Source: Rhodopirellula sp. (GTDB lineage: Bacteria; Planctomycetota; Planctomycetia; Pirellulales; Pirellulaceae). Taken from it: a DNA stretch of 10,403 nt. Position 1 is the first letter of the stretch. Each line of letters begins with the position of its first letter. The translations under genes and the position numbers were made by a program. Of this stretch, positions 6,878 to 10,403 are shown piece by piece. The notes under the pieces are model-generated. The model made no database searches, was not told the DNA's origin, and was given only the letters and a program-made list of their open reading frames with translations. The DNA is taken from the NCBI GenBank assembly GCA_002714565.1, contig PAXU01000071.1, forward strand, positions 8,841-19,243, in the 5' to 3' direction.

Positions 6878-7849
6878 ATGGCAAGAATCTTAATAACGGA
6901 ACAGATCGATGGTGCGGCTGTTGATCAGCTAAGTCAGAACCACGAAGTCTTGATTGAGCATCGCTTGTGGTCAGATATGGAGCAACTTAAAGCACGATCG
7001 GTTGATATCGATGCCATCATTGTTCGCAATCAAACCCAGGTAACCGCGGATCTCATACAATCTGCCAGTCATCTGAAAGTCATCGGACGCGCTGGAGCAG
7101 GGCTCGATAACATCGATTGTGATGCGGCAAGTAAAGCCAATGTCGTCGTCTGCTATACGCCTTCAGAAAACTCGTTGAGTGTCGCCGAACTGGTGATGGG
7201 GTATATGCTCTCACTGGCGCGGGATATTCCTGCAGCACAGCAAAGCACATCTAAAGGGAATTGGGAACGTAAACGCTTTACCGGAAGCGAATTGTCCGGC
7301 AAAACACTGGGGATTATCGGATTCGGTCGCATCGGTACCCTTGTGGCAGAGCGAGCCAATGCATTTGGTATGACGGTCATCGCACATGACGAGTTTCTTA
7401 CCCCTGATGCACCTCATCTTCTGGAGAACGATGTTGAATTGATGGGATTGAGCGACCTCTTGAGCCAGTCTGACTTTGTGTCTTGCCATACCCCGTTAAC
7501 CGAAGATACAAGAGGCTTTGTAAATAGCGACTTTCTTTCTCAAATGAAGCATAACGCCTACCTCATTAATGCATCGCGAGGTGAAGTGATAAACGAGTCG
7601 GATTTGGTGGTGGCATTGGAATCTGAAAAACTTTCTGGAGCAGCACTAGATGTGCGTGAAGTTGAGCCACCGATTGCGGGTAAGTTGGAAGAGATGACAA
7701 ATGTGCTGTTAACACCACACATCGGTGCATTTACGCGAGAAGCTCAAGACCGTGTCATCGAGCGAGTTTGCCATGATGTAGACGCTGTATTGCATGGTGA
7801 GCCGGCAACGAGTTTTTTCAATTTCCCCCTACCCAATTCCCAACCGTGA
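6878..7849 (+). CDS. NAD-dependent D-2-hydroxyacid dehydrogenase (SerA-like, short form)
   Basis: A 323-residue member of the D-isomer-specific 2-hydroxyacid dehydrogenase family, which reversibly oxidises D-2-hydroxyacids with NAD. The substrate-domain segment VIGRAGAGLDNIDCDAASKA (68-87) is followed by the Rossmann motif GIIGFGRIG (145-153). Asp171 ends the second strand and favours NAD over NADP. The catalytic residues are seen as Arg234 in NASRGEVINE, Glu263 in DVREVEPP and His281 in TPHIGAF. The C-terminal ACT regulatory domain of long phosphoglycerate dehydrogenases is absent, so it may be a short-form SerA or an enzyme for another hydroxyacid such as glycerate, glyoxylate or a catabolic intermediate. 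No strong ribosome binding site precedes the ATG, which lies 21 bases after the amidase stop. The stop (7847-7849) is one base from the next ATG, suggesting coupled translation. Confidence 0.92.
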   Translation: MARILITEQIDGAAVDQLSQNHEVLIEHRLWSDMEQLKARSVDIDAIIVRNQTQVTADLIQSASHLKVIGRAGAGLDNIDCDAASKANVVVCYTPSENSLSVAELVMGYMLSLARDIPAAQQSTSKGNWERKRFTGSELSGKTLGIIGFGRIGTLVAERANAFGMTVIAHDEFLTPDAPHLLENDVELMGLSDLLSQSDFVSCHTPLTEDTRGFVNSDFLSQMKHNAYLINASRGEVINESDLVVALESEKLSGAALDVREVEPPIAGKLEEMTNVLLTPHIGAFTREAQDRVIERVCHDVDAVLHGEPATSFFNFPLPNSQP

Positions 7850-7850
7850 C

Positions 7851-8771
7851 ATGAGAGCCGAAGCTATAGCAATCACGACGATGGTAAAAAAGAGCCATGC
7901 CACAGCCGTCGCTGCTTGGATTCCTCTTCTTGTTGCACCCGCCATTGTAATATCAGTCTTCCCGCGAGAACTCCCGAAATGGGCATACATGTGGACTCTT
8001 GCATTCACCATTTATTGCGGTTGTAAATGGCTCACGTGGAGAACGTATAAAAGTGAAAGAAACAACACTACCACCGTAGCCCGACAATTCGCCTACATGC
8101 TTCTTTGGCCTGGTTTGGATGCAGATGCATTCCTAAATCAAACGAAAGTTGATGATCAGCCAACGCGATTAGAACTTTTATCAGCAGTAATTAAGACATC
8201 CGTTGCAATCGCCTGTCTGATTTGGGTAATGCCGCGAACAGCTGAACTTCCTGTCTACCTAAGAGGCTGGTTTGCTGCCATTTGTATTGTCTTTATGCTG
8301 CACTTTGGTCTGTTTCATTTATTGAGCATCGCTTGGCGGTTCAACGGCGTCCAAGCACGCAAACTAATGAATGCGCCACTACTCTCAACTTCGCTGACGG
8401 AGTTTTGGGGGAAGCGATGGAACGTGGCATTTCGCGATCTAACACACAAGTTCCTTTTTCGACCGCTGCTGCGAAAACTAGGAGCAAACGGTGCGTTAAT
8501 CGTTGGCTTCATCATGAGTGGGCTTATACACGACCTTGTCATTTCCGTGCCAGCTGGTGGTGGATATGGTGAACCCACACTTTATTTCATGATTCAGGCC
8601 ATCGGCGTCTCCATACAGAAATCTGAATTTGCATCCGCCTTAAAACTGGATCGTGGTTTTAGAGGCTGGGTTGTTACCACAGCATTTCTGCTCGGCCCAG
8701 TGGTACTACTGTTTCACAAACCGTTTATGGCAGAAATTATGGTGCCGTTTACTGATTTGATCGGAGGATAA
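7851..8771 (+). CDS. MBOAT / wax-synthase-like membrane O-acyltransferase
   Basis: From the ATG at 7851 the protein has 306 residues and about seven hydrophobic segments (near 18-38, 42-63, 109-127, 137-162, 214-233, 244-255 and 272-289). NAPLLSTSLTEFWGKRWNVA (174-193) and GFIMSGLIHDLVI (219-231) match the signature of plant-type wax synthase/MBOAT_2 proteins, where the second segment carries the conserved catalytic-type histidine (His227 here). The family moves acyl groups onto hydroxyl compounds in the membrane, such as fatty alcohols. The acceptor here is unknown. A start further upstream at 7794 would overlap the dehydrogenase by 56 bases and adds a non-hydrophobic tail, so it is not used; the ATG at 7881 is another option. 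None of these starts has a clear ribosome binding site. It is one base after the dehydrogenase stop and one base before the next gene, so coupled translation is likely. Confidence 0.82.
   Translation: MRAEAIAITTMVKKSHATAVAAWIPLLVAPAIVISVFPRELPKWAYMWTLAFTIYCGCKWLTWRTYKSERNNTTTVARQFAYMLLWPGLDADAFLNQTKVDDQPTRLELLSAVIKTSVAIACLIWVMPRTAELPVYLRGWFAAICIVFMLHFGLFHLLSIAWRFNGVQARKLMNAPLLSTSLTEFWGKRWNVAFRDLTHKFLFRPLLRKLGANGALIVGFIMSGLIHDLVISVPAGGGYGEPTLYFMIQAIGVSIQKSEFASALKLDRGFRGWVVTTAFLLGPVVLLFHKPFMAEIMVPFTDLIGG
8763..8767 (+). promoter_or_regulatory. Ribosome binding site of the four-helix protein gene
   Basis: GGAGG ends 5 bases before the ATG at 8773 and lies inside the last codons of the acyltransferase gene. 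It is one of few strong sites in this window. It fixes the start and suggests that the four-helix protein is translated efficiently alongside its partner. Confidence 0.7.
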
Positions 8772-8772
8772 C

Positions 8773-9183
8773 ATGGAGAATTGGCGTGAGATTCTGATCA
8801 CACTTGCCGGTGCAGGACAACTATGCGTGCTTGTAGCTTCGGCATTAGTACCCGCAAGGCTGAATTGGAAACAAGATCTTGCTTCGCTTAGCCGGCTTCA
8901 TCGTCAAATGTACTGGACGTATGGCGGATATGTCGTGATGGCAATAATTGCCTTCAGCGTCATTAGCTTACTGAATGCAGGTGAGTTGGCGGAAGGAGGC
9001 TTGCTGGCCCGAAGCATTTGCGCTTACATCATGGTGTTTTGGGGAGTACGTCTAGCGTTACAAACCGTGTTCGATGTCAAAGAGCATCTGACTACATGGT
9101 GGCTCGTGGCAGGGTATCACACGTTAACCCTGTTGTTCCTCTTCTTCACCATCACTTACGCTATCGTCACTTTCGGATTCTGA
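8773..9183 (+). CDS. Small four-helix membrane protein of unknown function
   Basis: The 136-residue protein has four hydrophobic segments (about 8-27, 50-68, 80-100 and 110-135). Charged residues lie mainly in the first loop (PARLNWKQDL, 27-36, and SRLHRQ, 40-45) and before the last helix (FDVKEHL, 100-106). I do not recognise a family. The start is set by the GGAGG at 8763-8767. It is the last gene of the plus-strand run, one base after the acyltransferase, so it may be a small subunit or stabiliser of that enzyme; the sequence does not prove this. Its last 18-19 codons, which code for most of the fourth helix, are read antisense by the CNNM gene. No terminator is visible after its stop, so transcription may run into the opposing gene. 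Confidence 0.82.
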   Translation: MENWREILITLAGAGQLCVLVASALVPARLNWKQDLASLSRLHRQMYWTYGGYVVMAIIAFSVISLLNAGELAEGGLLARSICAYIMVFWGVRLALQTVFDVKEHLTTWWLVAGYHTLTLLFLFFTITYAIVTFGF

Positions 9184-10251
9184 AGTATCATCTACATCAT
9201 CGCTTTGCTGTTTGAGCATGTGCTCACGAGGACTAGCGTGTAAATCTGTCTCGTCGGCAATCGGTATTCCCACAATGGCTTCGAGCAAATCTTCATCACT
9301 AACGATTCCGACCACCTGACCGAATTCATCCGTTACTGCGAGCATTTTGTGCGTGTGTTTCACCATAGACTCAAATGCTTCGTAGGCTGGTTTAGCATCA
9401 GATACTTCACTTAACGGGTACGCCATTTCTGAGAGCGGTATATCCCGTGAATCAAGTTGAGCTTCGAGTATTTCGCTGTACATTGCATACGAAACCAGCT
9501 TACCGTCGTCTTCAAGTGGGATACGTGCGAAGTCTTTGGGAATGTGATTCGCGACAAACTCGCTTACCGTCATGGACACCGGGACATAAAACACAGCGTT
9601 TTGTGGTGTCATCACGTCGCGAATCGTCATACCCCGCAATTCCAAAGTGTTTTGCAGCATTTCAGCTTCTTCATCTGTGATTGAACCTTCTTCACTAGCG
9701 AGTCCAGCAATGGCAATTAACTCAATTCTCGAAAAGCCACCATGTTCTCCTTTAGCAGACACCAGACGCGAACATAGTTTCAAAGCCCAAACAACGGGGA
9801 ACAATAAGATAATAAGCCACTGAATGAATCGAGCTGTAATGCCGGCCAATCCGTTGCAGTAACGTGCACCAAGTGTTTTGGGGATAACCTCAGATAAGAC
9901 AAGAACCAGAATTGTCAAAACTGCTGAAGCAAGTCCCAGGTAGTTATCACCAAAAACAGAAGCGACCTCTGCACCAACCCCTGCCGCACCCATGGTGTGG
10001 GCGATCGTGTTAAGGGCAAGGACCGCCGATAGTGACTTGTCCAGATCTTCTTTTAGCTCTTGTAATAAAACGCCAGACTTTTGACCACGGTCGATCATGA
10101 TTTGGACTTGGCCGGGGCCAACCGACAAAAGAACAGCTTCCAGGATCGAACAAAGAAACGACACGCAAAGTGCTAACGCCAGGTAAAACAACAATGGCAC
10201 ACACTGTGAAAGTGTGACCGGGTCGTTTTGTGCAATTATTAATTCCATCAT
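9124..10251 (-). CDS. CNNM (DUF21) transporter-like protein with CBS pair (CorC/hemolysin family)
   Basis: The 375-residue protein begins with a CNNM/DUF21 membrane domain (hydrophobic segments about 17-43, 73-101, 104-124 and 134-164) with the conserved SEVIPKTLGARY (120-131), the Glu-x-x-Pro-Lys signature. A CBS pair follows at about 211-332 (RDVMTPQNAVFYVPVSMTVS and, at the end, VVGIVSDEDLLEAIVG). Family members export or sense magnesium or other divalent metals in the membrane, with CBS domains binding adenine nucleotides. The usual C-terminal CorC/HlyC transporter-associated domain is missing. Instead residues 351-375 are a low-complexity acidic tail with 13 Asp/Glu, ending EEEEQQG. Residues 357-375 overlap the convergent four-helix gene. 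ATG codons at 10251 and 10248 are both possible; no ribosome binding site is clear. A hairpin with a T-run lies about 20 bases upstream, hinting at control in the leader RNA. The name hemolysin is historical. Confidence 0.9.
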   Translation of the reverse strand: MMELIIAQNDPVTLSQCVPLLFYLALALCVSFLCSILEAVLLSVGPGQVQIMIDRGQKSGVLLQELKEDLDKSLSAVLALNTIAHTMGAAGVGAEVASVFGDNYLGLASAVLTILVLVLSEVIPKTLGARYCNGLAGITARFIQWLIILLFPVVWALKLCSRLVSAKGEHGGFSRIELIAIAGLASEEGSITDEEAEMLQNTLELRGMTIRDVMTPQNAVFYVPVSMTVSEFVANHIPKDFARIPLEDDGKLVSYAMYSEILEAQLDSRDIPLSEMAYPLSEVSDAKPAYEAFESMVKHTHKMLAVTDEFGQVVGIVSDEDLLEAIVGIPIADETDLHASPREHMLKQQSDDVDDTSESESDDSVSDGEEEEQQG

Positions 10252-10271
10252 TTTATTACGATCGTTCTGTT

Positions 10272-10311
10272 AAAAATAATGACTGTTGGGTATAGCTATG
10301 CGGCAGTCATT
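10272..10311 (-). terminator. Hairpin with T-run upstream of the CNNM gene (terminator or attenuator)
   Basis: AATGACTG (10278-10285) and CAGTCATT (10304-10311) form a perfect 8-bp inverted repeat with an 18-base spacer. Read on the minus strand, the hairpin is followed by A and five Ts (10277-10272), the form of an intrinsic terminator, although the stem has only three G-C pairs and the loop is long. The end lies 20 bases before the CNNM start codon, leaving no room for a separate promoter. It may therefore be an attenuator in the leader of that gene. Alternatively, the spacer holds the palindrome ATAGCTAT (10292-10299), so the whole could be an operator over a plus-strand promoter. Confidence 0.4.
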
Positions 10312-10334
10312 CAAGCATGCAGTTTATCAACTCA

Positions 10335-10403
10335 CGAGGGGCCTGTCCCCTGTGGAGGCACGGGCCAATGGCTACCTCGCTGTAACGACAGCCCACGCTC
10401 CGG
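10335..10403. ncRNA. Foldable segment, possible structured RNA cut by the window edge
   Basis: This gene-free stretch has dense, stackable pairing. CGAGG (10335-10339) pairs with CCTCG (10375-10379). Directly inside, GGCCTGT (10340-10346) pairs with ACGGGCC (10360-10366) with one G-T. A further hairpin CTGT (10380-10383)/ACAG (10388-10391) follows at once. The strand cannot be decided. On the minus strand it would lie upstream of the hairpin at 10272-10311 and the CNNM gene, as a riboswitch-like leader would. On the plus strand GGGCCTGTCCCCTG (10339-10352) matches, apart from one base, the sequence I recall from the 5' half of E. coli 6S RNA, but the local stem drawn here does not fit a 6S rod. 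No known RNA family is assigned, and only about 70 bases are visible. Confidence 0.3.

Noticed and set aside
7794..7850. Longer start of the acyltransferase at 7794
   Set aside because: It would overlap the dehydrogenase by 56 bases and add a segment that follows that gene's coding bases; the ATG at 7851, right after the stop codon, is simpler.
10370..10393. GGCTACCTCGCTGTAACGAC resembles the complement of a conserved 16S 3' region
   Set aside because: The match is gapped and short, the neighbouring bases do not continue it, and no other rRNA sequence is present.
10335..10403. RNase P RNA, tmRNA, SRP RNA or an M-box
   Set aside because: None of their conserved segments, as I remember them, could be found on either strand in the visible bases.
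1..10403. CRISPR array, tRNA, insertion sequence or phage genes
   Set aside because: No repeated spacer pattern, no tRNA-like fold with a TTCGA-type arm, no transposase or integrase frame, and no terminal repeats were seen.

Overview
The window looks like chromosomal DNA of a member of the Planctomycetota. The main evidence is a PSCyt2/PSD1 (DUF1549/DUF1553) protein followed directly by a DUF1501 protein, a pair of families greatly expanded in that phylum. No phage genes, transposase, CRISPR array, tRNA or rRNA were seen. Base composition is fairly even throughout.

Layout. Positions 1-1788 are read on the minus strand: a full MlrC/M81-family metallopeptidase gene (277-1788), then the first 71 codons of a polyphosphate kinase 2 gene that runs off the left edge (1-215), with its own promoter-like sequence between them. 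Positions 1789-2255 are a long intergenic region on the plus side. It holds a compact unit I do not recognise: a ribosome binding site complementary over 14 bases to the usual 16S rRNA 3' tail, a 14-codon reading frame, GAAA-capped hairpins and a strong intrinsic terminator. A separate consensus -10 box then precedes the next gene.

Positions 2256-9183 form one plus-strand run of six genes spaced 1 to 56 bases apart, probably an operon. They are an exported PSCyt2/PSD1 protein, a Tat-exported DUF1501 protein, an acetamidase/formamidase-family amidase, a short D-2-hydroxyacid dehydrogenase (SerA-like, no ACT domain), an MBOAT/wax-synthase-like membrane acyltransferase, and a four-helix membrane protein. 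The first two probably act outside the cytoplasm. The amidase and dehydrogenase look cytosolic and, with the divergent MlrC peptidase, suggest use of an amide- or peptide-like nitrogen compound; this is inference. The last two genes are separated by one base and may make a membrane pair.

Positions 9124-10251, minus strand, encode a CNNM/CBS-pair transporter-like protein. Its acidic C-terminal tail is coded antisense, codon on codon, to the last membrane helix of the four-helix gene. Positions 10252-10403 contain no gene but hold an 8-bp inverted repeat followed (minus strand) by a T-run, and beyond it a foldable segment cut by the window edge. That segment could be a leader RNA of the CNNM gene or part of a separate structured RNA.

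The two best places for something undescribed are the small unit at about 1911-2145 and the structured segment at 10272-10403.
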